Below the pieces are notes generated by a model. The model saw only the letters and a program-made list of their open reading frames with translations. It was not told the DNA's origin and did not search any database. A program made the translations under genes and the position numbers. A stretch of DNA of 60,000 nucleotides. Origin: Adiantum capillus-veneris (Eukaryota; Streptophyta; Polypodiopsida; Polypodiales; Pteridaceae). Shown one piece after another: positions 1 through 11,127 of this stretch; positions within the stretch are counted from its first letter, which is position 1, and each line of letters starts with the position of its first letter. The DNA lies in NCBI GenBank assembly GCA_014529385.2, contig CM043958.1, forward strand, positions 77,796,169 to 77,856,168, given 5' to 3'.

Positions 1-126
1 CTCTCTCTCAAAAACACTATGTGTGTGTATGTGTGTGTGTGAGAGAGAGAGAGAGGGAGAGAGAAAGAGGGGAAGGGAACATGAGAATGAGGAGAGGGAA
101 GGAGCATACCTGGCTCTCCTTCCTCT

Positions 127-130
<4 letters not shown>

Positions 131-168
<38 letters not shown>

Positions 169-173
169 AGAAG

Positions 174-217
<44 letters not shown>
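131..217. repeat. Compound microsatellite (GT)n-(GA)n
   Basis: A pure GT tract at 131-167 is followed after a short purine spacer by a GA tract at about 179-217. Shorter GT and GA runs occupy 19-60. Apparent Cys-Val and Arg-Glu reading frames across this region come only from the dinucleotide repeats. Confidence 0.95.
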
Positions 218-223
<6 letters not shown>

Positions 224-310
224 CGTTACCTGCTCCTTGCTTGAGGGCGCCGAAAAACTCAGATCTGAGATCTGAGTTTTTGGGCGCGCTCGGTTATTTT
301 TTTAGCCCAG

Positions 311-372
311 CCGGCGTCGCTATGAGCGTCGCAAATTTACAAAGAAAGTTGCGACGCTTATAGCGACGCCGG
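311..372. repeat. Near-perfect hairpin in the CACTA subterminal region
   Basis: Arms 311-334 and 349-372 are 24 bp inverted repeats that match at 23 positions. The single mismatch would be a G-U pair in RNA. The loop is 14 nt. Each arm carries two copies of the GCGTCGC/GCGACGC unit, and a third pair follows at 389-413. This fits binding-site repeats for a CACTA transposase. It could also form a short-hairpin RNA if transcribed. Confidence 0.85.
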
Positions 373-603
373 GAATTATTTTTTTTAGCGTCGCTGTGTG
401 AGCGTCGCTAATATGAATAGCCTCTTGTAGTGAGTCATAATGGCTGTAATGATTGATGGAATGTCCCTTTCAGTTATATTGAGTGCACCTCATCATATAG
501 GAGGGAAGTTCTTCTCCATACGTATTACGATGTATGCAGTAGGGAGTCTATGGAATAATGACGTTATACTCTCTTGTTTCTTGATTTTCTTGACTGTGTA
601 TTC

Positions 604-3600
604 ATGGCTTCTTCATCCACCCCCTCAAACCTTCTCACTAAACAACATAAATATCATCTACACGTTGATTTGAATCCTGAATATGAGCCTTTATGCAAGC
701 GAAGTAAAACAAACACAATCGTAACACCCACTGAGAAAGAAAGACTCAGAGTAGAGAGAGCAAAACACCTAGATTTATGGACAAATGGCTCACTCTATCC
801 TTTGAATCATATGACCAATGCCTCCCCTGCATTTGCAAATCCAATTACTTTAGGGAAAGCAGTTGAAGCCTTTGATAATAAGTGGTTTTTCGAAGGATAT
901 AATGCATGACAAAATGTATAAGGTTTTGCAGCGGGATGTTGTTGACCGTTTTATCACAAAGAGTACAATGCCTGCCAGTGAAATATTAGGCACACTTGAC
1001 ACCCTTGGTGTGACTAAGAGAGGGCATTCAGCTGTTCAACAGTCTATTTCCTCCATTTTTTGTGAAGAATGGAATAAAGTCTAAACTTATACCAATAGTA
1101 GCAAGTGTCTGGAAAGAGAGACTTCAACTCAACCAGGCATAGACATATCTCATTGGATATCCATTTCATATTGATGGTATTTATAGATCTCACGGAACAA
1201 TTGTAACCTACCATGAGTACAACAATATCTTCATGGACCTCACTTTGTTGCAAACTAGAATGGTTGAGTTCTATAATGTAACATTTGAAGAGACAGGTGG
1301 CATTCTGCATTTTGTTTTGAAGCTAGATGAGTGTGAGATTCTCAAAGACAAGAAGCTAGAACGAGTCACAATAACATTGATGAATAGGGCTCTTTCAAAA
1401 TGCCCCACTGACCCCCCACTGATGATCCTTCATACTTTAGTGTTCAATCAGAAACAAACATATGGTGGCTTGGTGCTTTTCAAGTATTCCATGTCCATCT
1501 TCTCTTCAGCTTTGGTGAGCCCTCTTGAGATTTAATTTTAGATTTAGTTTCATGTCTCACGCGGATTTGATCTTGAAGGTAAAGAAATAAGACCGCAACA
1601 TTTTATAATGGGTGTTCCATCAAACCCCTATCCCTTATATTATTGATAAACAAATGAATCAAGGAAAGGTGTTGGTTGTCAATGGGAGGGGAGACTTTCA
1701 AGTCCAATGGCATCTTGCAGGTGACCTTAAAACACTGAAGTGTATGTATAATTGTGGAATGGGTGCTATGGTAAAGGCTCCTTGCTTGTATTGCATGGAG
1801 TCTGCAAAGATGATGGACCCAAAATGTTGGAGAAAGGCTCCTACTCTTCACAATGAGGATTCTAATTTTCACCTAGTTCTGGATATTCCACTTGTCAATG
1901 TCCACATTTGTACAATGCATGCTCTTTGCAGAATTGTGGAGAAGTTGGTGTATCTGTACATTGGGTTTGCTTGGAAAATCAAGAACTCAAAAGAACAGAA
2001 GGTCGCGGTAGAGGCGTCTAAACTGGTTTTGTCAGAGATGGGTCTCCATGGGGACAATGTGAAAATCTAGCGGGATGAGAAAAGGTCAACCAATGATAAA
2101 GGTGTACCTTGCAAACCATCTATTGGTTGGATCAAGGCATGTCATTTTTTTATCAAAACCAATAGGCGTGAAAGATAAGAAGCTAACCAAGGATGGAAGG
2201 ATATATCAGTCCACTTATGTCAGTAAAATTGAGTTTCAGCAATGGAAAAATCTCCATATGGCAGTGAAGGACAAGGAACCCACAACTCGCAATGCTAAGG
2301 GTGAAGTGTGACGTTCCATCGATGTGATATTTCAGATGTGTGACAAAGATGAGTGGACACAAAATAATCTAAACAAGTTTAAGGAGAACCTTCAGCTACT
2401 AAAGAAAGCATTTAAGATAGCATGGACTGAAACTCACATTACTCATTACATGGTGAGGCGGTCCGGGGCGGGCAACAAGAAGAGCGGCCTCTAAACACCC
2501 TTCGAGGCTCCCGTGCTGCTCAATTGGGGCTGGGGCAAGCACAATCAGAGACAACAACAACCCACAACCAGAAACCAAACAAGAAAAAGGGCACCACCTA
2601 GTTGTAGATGCAAACTAGGACGCACGTGATATCTCCTTGTACTCAAATGCACAAAGAGAGGGGAAAGCAAGATAGCCACACACACCAAACACAAACATTC
2701 ACCACGCCAGAGAGAGGTAAAGAGCACAAATCAACTTGAGCAACTCAGTCTTAGCCTTAAAGACTAGATACACACAAAGCTTGATGAGAAATAGAGAGAC
2801 AACACCAAACTTGACCTTGTTGCCAATACACAAATTGTCTTAGTGTCACGGGAGCCCTCTCACCGAGCACCCTCTTACAATTCACCTTTTAGGCAAACAA
2901 TTCAACAAGCCCTCAAACCACCAAGCATGAAATGGCACAACAAACTTCAAGGTCAATATACCTTCAACCACCTGATGAGCCAACTTATCAAGTCAATTTG
3001 GAGAGAAGAGTCGTAGTTGCAACATACAATTGCACCCAAAAGATATTTACAAAATCATTCACCAAATGGTGAGATATATGATGAGAAAAGTTAGAGAAGG
3101 GATAAGCTTGTAAAGCAAGGTTGAAGCTTGGAGAAGTTGACGTTCACCTCTTTACAGCACCGGTAGAAGAAGAGGTCAGCATGGCAAAGTAGCGCGTGTC
3201 GATGAAGCTATGTTATCTTCAAACCTTGGAAAATTCATGATAAAAGTCTTCATTTGCAGAGGTTATCCTTGGATTTTTACTGATTTTTTGAAGTTCTTTA
3301 CAAAGCTGAAGAGAGTATGGTAATATGGACATATATGTAGAGAGAAAGGGGGACACATAGGGTGTAGAAATGGAGGATGAAGGCTATGGAGGTGTGAGAG
3401 ATGTAGCAATGGTGAAGAGGGTGAATTAGGACATGGGAGTTGCAGGTTTGGGAGTGGAAAGGAGAGGGAGGAGTGTGTGTGAAAGAGGAAAATGATAAAG
3501 TGGAAGAGGGAGTGTGGCTGCATAGCATGGGCAAACTGGGGTCCACCAATAAAATCATAGCTCACAGCTCGTAGCTCAAAAAAATATGAAAAAATTTGAG

Positions 3601-4985
3601 GTGAAAGTTCAGCTCACGAGCTACAACTTTTGTTTGTATCACCATTTCAAATTCGGGGAGCATGTAATCTTTAAAAATTCAGCAAAACCGACTGTTTTTT
3701 CCACTGCACAAGGTCCTTGTGAGGTCTTTCTTTGGATGATTCTTTTGAATACCTCCAAGAGTGAGCTCCCCATGGTGCCTACATGCATTCCACATACCCT
3801 TGACCTTATTTGGTAGGTCTATAATTGAAGATATTGTTGAGATCATGATATAAATGAATAGTACAACTAAGAAAATCAAATATTGAGGGGTCTAAAAAAT
3901 ATGTATATGTCAAATATAAATAATATAGGTGGAAAAAAATATAAAGGGGTCAAAATAAATCTCTCTCATTATAAGTCTACCATAAAAAGATGAATATTTT
4001 TTGTGGTCTAATTTATGAGAGTAATAAAGAATAGATGTAGTAAGGAAAAAATCACAATAGTGAAAAAATATACACATAAATAAAACTAGTTTTTTTGGAT
4101 TTTTGTTGGGATGGAGTTACACCAAAAATAAGAGAAGTTTGCATGAAATTATTTTTATATGGAATAAAGAGTATGCAAAATGGTAAGAAAAAATATGGTA
4201 ATGGTGAGTCAATGTACATAGCATAAATAACACACCATAGGTAGAAATATTTAAATAAATACCAAAATAATTATGAAAGATCCTTTTATTTAGGCTCTTT
4301 ATACAATGAAATATTTACACCCAAATGGGCCATAATATAATTATAATTTTTATTTTATTTTTTATTTTTTTATTTTTTTTGGCTCAACTAGCCCAGTGAC
4401 TAGCTAATTGAGAGCTTTTAAGAAAATATGGGGGAAGTCCCCTAACTCACACACGCCTATGTACAGTGAAATGGTAGGGATAGCCATAGTGTTTAAGTGA
4501 TTTTATAGGGTGGGTTAACTTACTATGGCAATTACGGAGAGCCGAAAAACGGCTATCAATGGTATTGTTAAAGCACCCTTTTAAATGAAAAGGACTAAAA
4601 GGATGTTTAAAATTCCTAACAACTTGGTTTATTTGCAGCACATCATTTTCAATCACTTACCATACTTCATTCAAAAGTATAGAAACCCACGCATATGGAA
4701 CACCCAAGGCTTGGAAAAGTCTCATTACATGGCCAAGAATGCATATTTCAGATAGAGATAAGTCAAACAGTTTGAAAGAGTTGTTTCAGTGGTTTTATCA
4801 TAGAATCCTTCATCGACTGCAGCAAAAACATGTATTGGACTGTTCGGCAACAGCACAAGCAATTAAGCATTTGCAACAAAAGAAAAGGAAACAAGTAGAG
4901 GCATTCAACAACTCCAGTGCTCGTGAAGGCCAAAGAAAGTGGAGAGAGACAATGCAATATGTTAACCATAGGTGGATCAAGAGAT
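604..4985 (+). pseudogene. Decayed transposase-like gene with one recognisable intron
   Basis: Several plus-strand reading fragments lie in one order. At 604-906 a segment begins MASSSTPSNLL. At 902-1081 is a segment ending FCEEWNKV. At 1233-1430 is a segment with LDECEILKDKKLERVTITLM. At 1612-2067 is the best piece, with GDLKTLKCMYNCG followed by a Cys-x2-Cys (CLYC) and a later HICTMHALCRIVEK. Fragments at 2075-2452 follow. The frame then continues across a predicted intron (2453-4638) into an exon from 4639 that reads HIIFNHLPYF and then WNTQGLEKSHYMAKNAYFR. A stop and a frameshift come next, then a basic segment to 4985. The family is not recognised with certainty. The DLK-C-x2-C arrangement and the QGLEKSHY segment suggest a transposase-derived protein. 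Numerous frameshifts make it non-functional. Confidence 0.55.
2453..4638 (+). other. Predicted intron of the transposase-like gene
   Basis: The upstream coding fragment ends CAT TAC ATG directly before GTGAGG at 2453. The downstream one starts CAC ATC directly after TTTATTTGCAG ending at 4638. Joining the two keeps one open frame with no change of phase. The 2186 bp between are AT-rich and non-coding. They include a purine-rich stretch at about 3330-3520 and a very AT-rich part at 3880-4380. I see no other gene in it. Confidence 0.6.
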
Positions 4986-5019
4986 TTTGATTTTAGGTCA
5001 CAACATGTACAAGAGATGA

Positions 5020-5247
5020 CTAATGATATAATAGAGCTTTCTCTTTGCCCTTATCACGCTGCATTGTGCAGAAATCTTTCTTCAAGTGTCCCTTTTTATG
5101 ACAATAGTAACACTCAACATTTTGCATGTCTTTGCCGCGACTCTTGCTAACTACGACCTTGCCTGCGATCATGTAAACGATCACAGCTACGACCACGCTA
5201 CCTTTACTTGTGTCAACTTCTAGGTACTTGCTATATCTTGTGTGCAA
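5020..5247 (-). pseudogene. Copia-type gag fragment with a CCHC-like zinc knuckle
   Basis: The minus-strand translation contains CYYCHKKGHLKKDFC, close to the Cx2Cx4Hx4C knuckle of plant Copia gag proteins but with one extra residue before the last Cys. A basic tail (QRDKGKEK) typical of the same position follows. No protease, LTR or other element part adjoins it, so this is an isolated scrap of an element different from CP1 and CP2. Confidence 0.55.
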
Positions 5248-5406
5248 GCCGCAAGGCTACAAGCACACAACCTGACAGATTCAAACAAGCTCTATGTCTA
5301 CAGAGCGGTGTCACACTCACCTCCTATAGTGCTGCCGTCGAGGGACTCCATGTGCACGTAGAGAAGAAGAAGCCACTATGTCGCTGCTCGTCCTTCTTCG
5401 TGTCGC

Positions 5407-5410
<4 letters not shown>

Positions 5411-5503
<93 letters not shown>
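5411..5503. repeat. Microsatellite (CT)n, about 46 units
   Basis: An uninterrupted CT tract of 93 bp. On the minus strand it reads as Arg-Glu repeats, which give spurious reading frames. Confidence 0.97.
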
Positions 5504-5505
<2 letters not shown>

Positions 5506-5662
5506 GCTCACAAACAGGCAAGAAGAGGTGAAGCCAGAGCAAATCTTGCACATGTTTCCTTTATGTTCACACTTGTTTACAGTGGCCACCCATTCAATTG
5601 TTTTAAAGCACGGGTTCCCACCCTCAGGTAACCTCAGCTCGGCATTCGGTGTTCGCTGCTTG

Positions 5663-6982
5663 TTAATAGCAGATTGAAAAGATATCAGCTTTGTGACGAC
5701 ATGAGAGCATCTCAAAAGGGCTCAAATGTTTGCCATAATCTAAGAGTTCATTTGGGTTTTGTTTCCCCAAAGTGAGTGCCATTGCTGTGTATGTGTAATA
5801 ATAAGTTGCACGACCTCCAGTGTACCCCGGACAATATCCAAAACATTCTATAGCAAAAACTTTGCCGATGAGGATAACTTTGTCAGCATTTTGTGGTAGC
5901 ATTGGTCCACCTAGGAAGCGTGAGAGCATCTTGAGGGCAAACGTTGTAGTACTTCCCTCTTGAGACATTCCATTATAAAAGACTAGTATGGGCGCCTCAC
6001 AGAGTCTGGCAAGGTATTGTCCTAGTGATGCATCCCTTCCACGACACTCTCTTGTTCGAAGGCGAAGAAATTCATCCTTTTCAGTAATCCATGACTGTAC
6101 ACAAAAGGATGAGTTAGAGAAAGACAGTGATAGCTAGATTTATTTTTATTTTTATTTTTTTGGGGGGGGGCTACCACGTAGCTCTCATCTTGCATATATA
6201 ATTCATCCTTCCATAGGTCCATTGACCTCGTGGACCCTTGTACCAGACACGTAAACGAGTCCTCTACTTCTTGAGTATTGGTTGATGGCCTGAGGTTCTT
6301 TCTGATAGCTTGGAAGGTAGCCTCATTTGGGAGTGTCTCTCTATACTTTTCTGCCTTGTCAAAGAAGAGTTTGAGGCACTCCATTGGGTTACTGGAGGTT
6401 TCCATCACCTCGTCTCGTCACTGATGTCACCAGATACAAATCCACTCCTCCCCTCTTGAAATTTGGAGATGGTGGCAAGTGAAAAGTCCTCCCTTAAAGA
6501 AAATATACTTTGAATGTCATGGAGGAAAATGTATGATCTCTCACCAAATTTGAACTCTAGCAGTCCAGGAAGCATCAGTGTGGCTTGCTTTCCATTAAAG
6601 TTACACATATCTAAAGGTAGTTTGATTTCAAATGTTTTAAATGAGAGCATTTTTCTTCGTTGCACCTCTTTACCCTCTGCCTCAAGATTAATATGCTCCT
6701 CAATCTTGGGAACCTCATTGGACTCCATATCCTTCTCATCTTGATCATCCTCCTCCATTACCTCTTAAGGATCCTTCAAGAGACTAGCAAATAGAGAATT
6801 TAAGAATAGGAGGAACCCAAAGGATTCTTTGATTAGCTTGCAATCTCTTTCATGCATAGGACACCATCGGGGTCTATAGATGATAGGCAGCTGATGGTAC
6901 TTCTTGTATGACCGTCTTGTGGAATCACAATCTTTTAAGTGCACCACCACCATGTCAGCAAGAACCACCCTGTCCCTTTGAG
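5663..6982 (-). pseudogene. Decayed host-like gene with two exons, cut by a Copia LTR
   Basis: Reading right to left, one frame runs from the LTR edge at about 6982 to 6405. It contains RPRWCPMHERDCKL, then a single in-frame TAA at 6765-6767, then an acidic segment beginning MEEDDQDEKD and later FNGKQATLMLPGLLEF. A one-step frame change near 6405 leads to ETSSNPMECLKLFFDKAEKY and on to DLWKDELYMQDESYV. A predicted 81 bp intron (6095-6175) joins in phase 0 to SWITEKDEFLRL, then APILVFYNG and CFGYCPGYTGG, ending near 5663. I do not recognise the family. The protein looks like a conserved cellular protein and not a transposon product. The in-frame stop, the frame change and the LTR at its 5' side mark it as a pseudogene or a gene fragment. 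Confidence 0.5.
6095..6175 (-). other. Predicted 81 bp intron in the minus-strand gene relic
   Basis: On the minus strand the donor is GTG|GTAGCC at 6176/6175. The acceptor is TTTTGTGTACAG ending at 6095, with a CTAAC branch-like sequence upstream. The splice is in phase 0 and keeps the flanking frames open. The intron is T-rich on the sense strand after a short C/A run. Confidence 0.6.
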
Positions 6983-6989
6983 CTTGATG

Positions 6990-7137
6990 ACTTAGTGTGC
7001 AATGGAAAGATAAGATAGCCCTAGAGTGAAGGGCGTATATAAAATGCACGGGGGAAAATCCCTCCTAGTGAGGGAAAAAATGCCCCGACGGTCCTAAATG
7101 TGTTCACACACATCACTACCACATGTATATGGTAACA
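6990..7137 (-). repeat. CP2 3' LTR, truncated
   Basis: It begins on the minus strand with the expected TGTTACCATATAC at 7137 and stops abruptly at about 6990 in the middle of the LTR, beside the host-like gene relic. The adjoining 7138-7160 is the decayed polypurine region. Confidence 0.85.
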
Positions 7138-7160
7138 ATTCCTCCCTCGGAGTGATGCAT

Positions 7161-7498
7161 AGCTACAGTTGAGTGTGTATAGCTCAAATGCCTTATGGCT
7201 AGTTTGGATGTTGGACATGACACTGCCAACACCATCTACACTAACAATCAGAGCGCATTGACAGTTGCGAGGAACCCATTTCTTCATGCTCACACAAAGC
7301 ACGTGGAGGTGCATTACCACTATGTCAGGGAGAGGCTCCCAGCAAGAGAGATCAACTTTGCTTATGTGCCAACACAGGACAACCTTACAGATCTTTTCAC
7401 AAAGACATTGTCTCGTGAGAAGTTTGAAGCTTTCCGCAAATCTTTTGGCTAACTCCCATTTGTGGATTGATCATTTCCTCAGGGCATGGCACTTCCCT
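7161..7498 (+). pseudogene. CP2 RNase H segment, inverted in place
   Basis: The plus-strand translation contains NNQSALTVARNP, HVEVHYHYVRERL and AYVPTQDNLTDLFTK, matching the C-terminal RNase H of CP1 (28459-28795). The rest of CP2 is on the minus strand. The block is flanked on its left by the CP2 polypurine region and 3' LTR and on its right by the CP2 integrase end. This is an internal inversion of about 340 bp. Confidence 0.85.
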
Positions 7499-7499
7499 A

Positions 7500-8860
7500 T
7501 CCTCTAGCATGCTCATTCTCAACCCTTTCGTCATTAAGTACATCATGTACATCTGCATCAGTAATAGAGTGCTTTGGAGGCTGTACATTTGCCTCATCTG
7601 AATTTACATTTGAACTTCCACCACTGAAAAGAGGCAATAAACTATCATGTGAGCTTACATTACTGTCTCTAGTACATGACAGCAAGGGTTGAACAAATCT
7701 TCCACAAACACTATATCTTGTGAAACCAAGATATGATTTGTTTGTGGATGGTACAACCTATAACCTTTGCTTTCAGCACTATAACCAGTAAAAATCCACT
7801 TGACATCCTTATCATCCACTTTTTTGTGTTGCGTTTGTGGCACCAAGGCATAAGCCAAACAACCAATAACAGCCTCAAGACAAAACGAATGTGGTAAAGC
7901 TTGACTTTTGACCATACATCATGTCATTTCCATTAGAGACCTGTTTTTCCTCTCAGTAACACCATTTTGTTGAGGTGTATACGCACTATACCTTGGTGTT
8001 TTATCCCATGACTAGCCAAAAATGCATTAAATTCATGAGACATATACCCCCCCCCCCCCGATCGGAACAGAGGGTGTCCATAATACATTTTGAGACATTT
8101 TTATCCATAGCCAAAAATTGCTTGAAGCACAAAAACACTTTGGACTTTACTTAAAGTGGATACACCCATGAATTCCTAGAGTAATCGTCAATCAAAGTCA
8201 CAAAATAAAGGAGTTGCCCAAGGATGGGGTTCGCATGGGCCCACAAACATCATTATGCTTGTAGCCCTAACGGAACCATCCTTTGGAAACTTCAAACACT
8301 ACATCTTACCCAAAATACAGCCTTCACAAACATGTTTGACATGTGCTTCAAGAGGTGGCAAAGAAGCAACCATATCACATTTTTGCAAATGCAACAAATT
8401 GGCAAAATTTAGATGCCAAAATGTGCATGCCCGAAAGTTTTTCATCTGAAACAGCCTTTGAATCCACAACAACATTTGTAAAGTTTTTCACACACTTGTC
8501 ATACAGAGTGAGCTTATACAGCTCATGGCATAAAATTCCAGATGCAACAATTTCATCACCAAAACTGAGATCATGTACTGTACATATGTCATCCACAATT
8601 TTGACTACAAGACCAAGTTTAGCAAGCGCAGATACAAACATAAGATTTTTCTTGATTCTAGGTACATATAATGCATTAGCAAGTGTGAAAGAAATGCCAT
8701 TTGTAGCAATTAGCACCATCTTTCCAACTCCCTTGATCGAATAAAAAGCATTGTTGGCACAAGGGATTGAATTCCCATGAGAGACATTCTCGAGAGAGGT
8801 AAAAAGGTCAAGATGAGAGTAATGTACTTTGTAGCACCACTATCAAAGTACCACACATGA
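7500..8860 (-). pseudogene. CP2 protease-integrase relic
   Basis: The protease motif DSGATK lies near 8829-8859. Further along the minus strand come segments matching the CP1 region between protease and integrase (ALYVPRIKKNL at about 8650) and the end of the integrase (KSQALPHSF near 7900, then the segment ending at 7500). A run of 13 C at 8047-8059 sits at the conserved Asp-Arg-Gly-Gly codons of the integrase. Multiple frameshifts are present. Confidence 0.75.
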
Positions 8861-8949
8861 GCATCTGTAGCAATTGACATACATGCATCATGGACAGAAG
8901 GATCATAAGTGCACTCTGCACTAAAATCCCATTCTCCGTCAACATCAAC

Positions 8950-9902
8950 ATCACAATCTCCTTTCACAGAAAACTCAAAACTAGCTGCATTTGTAGTGGA
9001 GCCAGCCTCTTTTGCCTTCAACTTAGGACATTGCTTGATCAAATGATCATTAGCTTTACAATAACGCAACGCATCTTCTTTTTGCCCTTGTCACGAGAAT
9101 TCCCATATGAATTGCTACCAGCAGAAGCATTAGGAACAGGTGATTTACCACAGAACCATGAGAAGTGACTACATTGTTGTTATCGTCTTTTCTTTGAGCA
9201 GCAATAAAGGCTTGTTCAACTACACGCCAATTAGCCCTATTTAATCTAGAAAGTGACCCTTGAAATAGCAATGTGCACAATGCATCAAACTTGACAACTT
9301 TTGGATTTCCTTGGGTAATAAGTCTCCAATTACTAGCAAAAGTCTGGTAGAATCTAGCAAAGCATCAAGAACAGTCTGCACACGGGAACTGTCAGAAATG
9401 ACTTCGCCTGCAGAAATAAGTTTCTCATTGATATCCTTGACACCAGCAACAAGAGTTTCCATCTCGTCTTCCTCATGCATAATCTTCGACTCCAGCTCTT
9501 TACACAGTAATGCAATTTTAGCCTCATTGTGCGACTTGCATAAAGACCAACCAGAATATCCCAAGCCTGTTTTGCAAATTATGTTGAACAAATATGAGGA
9601 GTAATAGTGCGCTTCATAGACAACGCAATCGATGCATGAGCATGCGCATTTTTTACATCCCAACAAGCTTGCTCAGTCATAGGCAAAATAGCTATGGCAG
9701 CAGCAATGTTGCCACCAAAACCAGCAATATCCTCAACATTGCCTACATCCTTAGAACCAGGATGTACATCAATGCCCTGCACAAAAACACCCTTTGACAC
9801 AAGGACATGCTGCATCATATAAACCCACGTAGGATAATTGTCCCCATCCAATCTATCCTCAGTAGCAAACATCTTGAGCACATCTATGTTGTTCTCAGCC
9901 AT
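8950..9902 (-). pseudogene. CP2 gag relic
   Basis: It starts at an ATG at 9902 (MAENNIDVLKMFATEDRL), the counterpart of the CP1 gag start. It covers the UBN2-type gag region and ends with a damaged zinc knuckle (MRYCKANDHLIKQC). It is split into several frames by indels. It is a structural nucleocapsid gene by homology and cannot be translated as one protein. Confidence 0.8.
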
Positions 9903-10124
9903 GGCAAATGATGGACTTGATGTGAAAACTACCCAAAAAGAGGAGAAACAAAGCGAGAACAACACTTCTATATAGCATGAGCTCAAGTCAAAAATTTGAG
10001 CAGACATAGCTCTACGAGTTGTCCCGAAGTATTTTTCAACCTGCTAAAGCTCACACAAATTGGAGAAAGTGAGCAGGCATGTGCTAGAGTTGCTGGCGCG
10101 ACTAAGCCCGGGAGGATGCAACTT

Positions 10125-10136
10125 GCTCTAATGCCA
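10125..10136 (-). other. CP2 primer-binding site, mutated
   Basis: The minus strand reads TGGCATTAGAGC two bases inside the 5' LTR. It differs at two positions from the tRNA-Met site TGGTATCAGAGC seen in CP1. Confidence 0.8.
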
Positions 10137-10138
10137 AT

Positions 10139-10344
10139 TGTTGGAATTAGGGTTGCAAGAAAACACACATAGCTTGGAGAAGACGAAGGAATCTCAAGGC
10201 ACACAACTAAGAGAGTATTACTTAGTGTGCAATGGAAAGATAAGATAGCTCTAGAGTGATGGAAGTATATACAATGCATGGGGGAAAAAACCTCCTATTC
10301 CTAAGTGTGTTCACACACATCACTACCACATGTATATGGTAATA
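10139..10344 (-). repeat. CP2 5' LTR
   Basis: It aligns with the CP1 LTR over its length when reverse-complemented and ends ...CCAACA. The outer end has decayed from TGTTACC to TATTACC. It is about 20 bp shorter than the CP1 LTR through small deletions. Confidence 0.85.
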
Positions 10345-10866
10345 GACAAAACAAAAATTAACAATAATATGTGCAAGATGGAATCAACCGTGCAATACAG
10401 AATTAACTCCAAGCAAAGCAGGAATTGCAAAACCGTTTTCAACAACCAAAACCAACATCTGTGAACTCCCAACTACACATCTATGCAAACTGTAATCCAA
10501 AATGGCAGATATGTTCATAGATTTATACAGATTAAAACAAAAACAAACCCGTTTCCAATATTCCTACAAAATTAAAGAAAAACCTCAAAAATAACAACAT
10601 AGCTGCACCCAAAGCTTGATGCACATCACCTTCTCCGAAAATGGTGCCAAAAATATTAAATCATAGCGGACTTGTTGTGAGTCCTGTGTGAGCCACAAAG
10701 GCTCCAAACACACAACTTGGATGCATGTAAACTCAGAGATGCATTTGGGTGTGTCACGCATCTCTATGTAGTTTTCAATGAAGGAAACACATGCCGCAGT
10801 GAAGAGGGAGCTTTCCATCACTGCTCAACCACCACGCTATCGTCATATCGTCACTCACGCTCACTT

Positions 10867-10900
10867 GCACGCGTGCGCGTGCGCGTGCGCGCGCACACAC
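10867..10900. repeat. Alternating purine-pyrimidine tract (potential Z-DNA)
   Basis: Thirty-four bases made almost wholly of alternating GC, GT and AC steps, including long CGCG stretches. This composition favours left-handed DNA under supercoiling. Confidence 0.8.
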
Positions 10901-11054
10901 TCATGCTCACACACAAACAAGAGATAATGCAGGAGAGGAGGAGTGCAAGAGCAAAACCATACATTTGAGAATGACCAAAAACTAGGTTACAGACCACTTA
11001 TGTGGGTCGTCCCGTCCACATATGGGCACCCACAATCGGTCGATAGTCAAACAT

Positions 11055-11056
<2 letters not shown>

Positions 11057-11123
<67 letters not shown>
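11057..11123. repeat. Microsatellite (CT)n
   Basis: An uninterrupted CT tract of about 67 bp. Confidence 0.96.

Positions 11124-11127
<4 letters not shown>

Larger units (their letters stand above)
1..432. mobile_element. Right end of a CACTA-type DNA transposon (partial)
   Basis: At 421-432 the plus strand reads CCTCTTGTAGTG, whose reverse complement CACTACAAGAGG is the typical terminal inverted repeat of plant CACTA (En/Spm) elements. Just inside it, 311-413 holds repeated GCGTCGC/GCGACGC units in both orientations, the usual subterminal repeat arrangement of this superfamily. The element would extend left beyond position 1. No matching left terminus is present in the window, and the 3 bp target duplication cannot be checked. 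No transposase of this element is visible. The assignment rests on the terminus and subterminal repeats only. Confidence 0.6.
6990..10344 (-). mobile_element. Copia element CP2: rearranged, RT-deleted relic
   Basis: This is a diverged relative of CP1 in the opposite orientation. Its order on the minus strand is 5' LTR (10344-10139), primer site, gag, protease, integrase, an inverted RNase H block (7161-7498), polypurine region and a truncated 3' LTR (7137-6990). The stretch matching CP1 27100-28450 (reverse transcriptase) is missing. All coding parts carry stops and frameshifts. The truncated 3' LTR abuts the host-like gene relic, so the outer target duplication is lost. Confidence 0.85.

Noticed and set aside
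21-363. Reading frames rich in Cys-Val and Arg-Glu
   Set aside because: They are translations of GT and GA dinucleotide tracts.
574-2452. CACTA transposase belonging to the terminus at 421-432
   Set aside because: The terminus orientation places the element to the left of 432, and the coding relic lies outside it.
2545-3565. Small minus-strand frames with hydrophobic or Pro/Ser/His-rich content
   Set aside because: No motif, and they lie in the predicted intron and its purine-rich part.
5208-5715. Ser-Leu and Arg-Glu repeat proteins on both strands
   Set aside because: They follow from the CT tract at 5411-5503.
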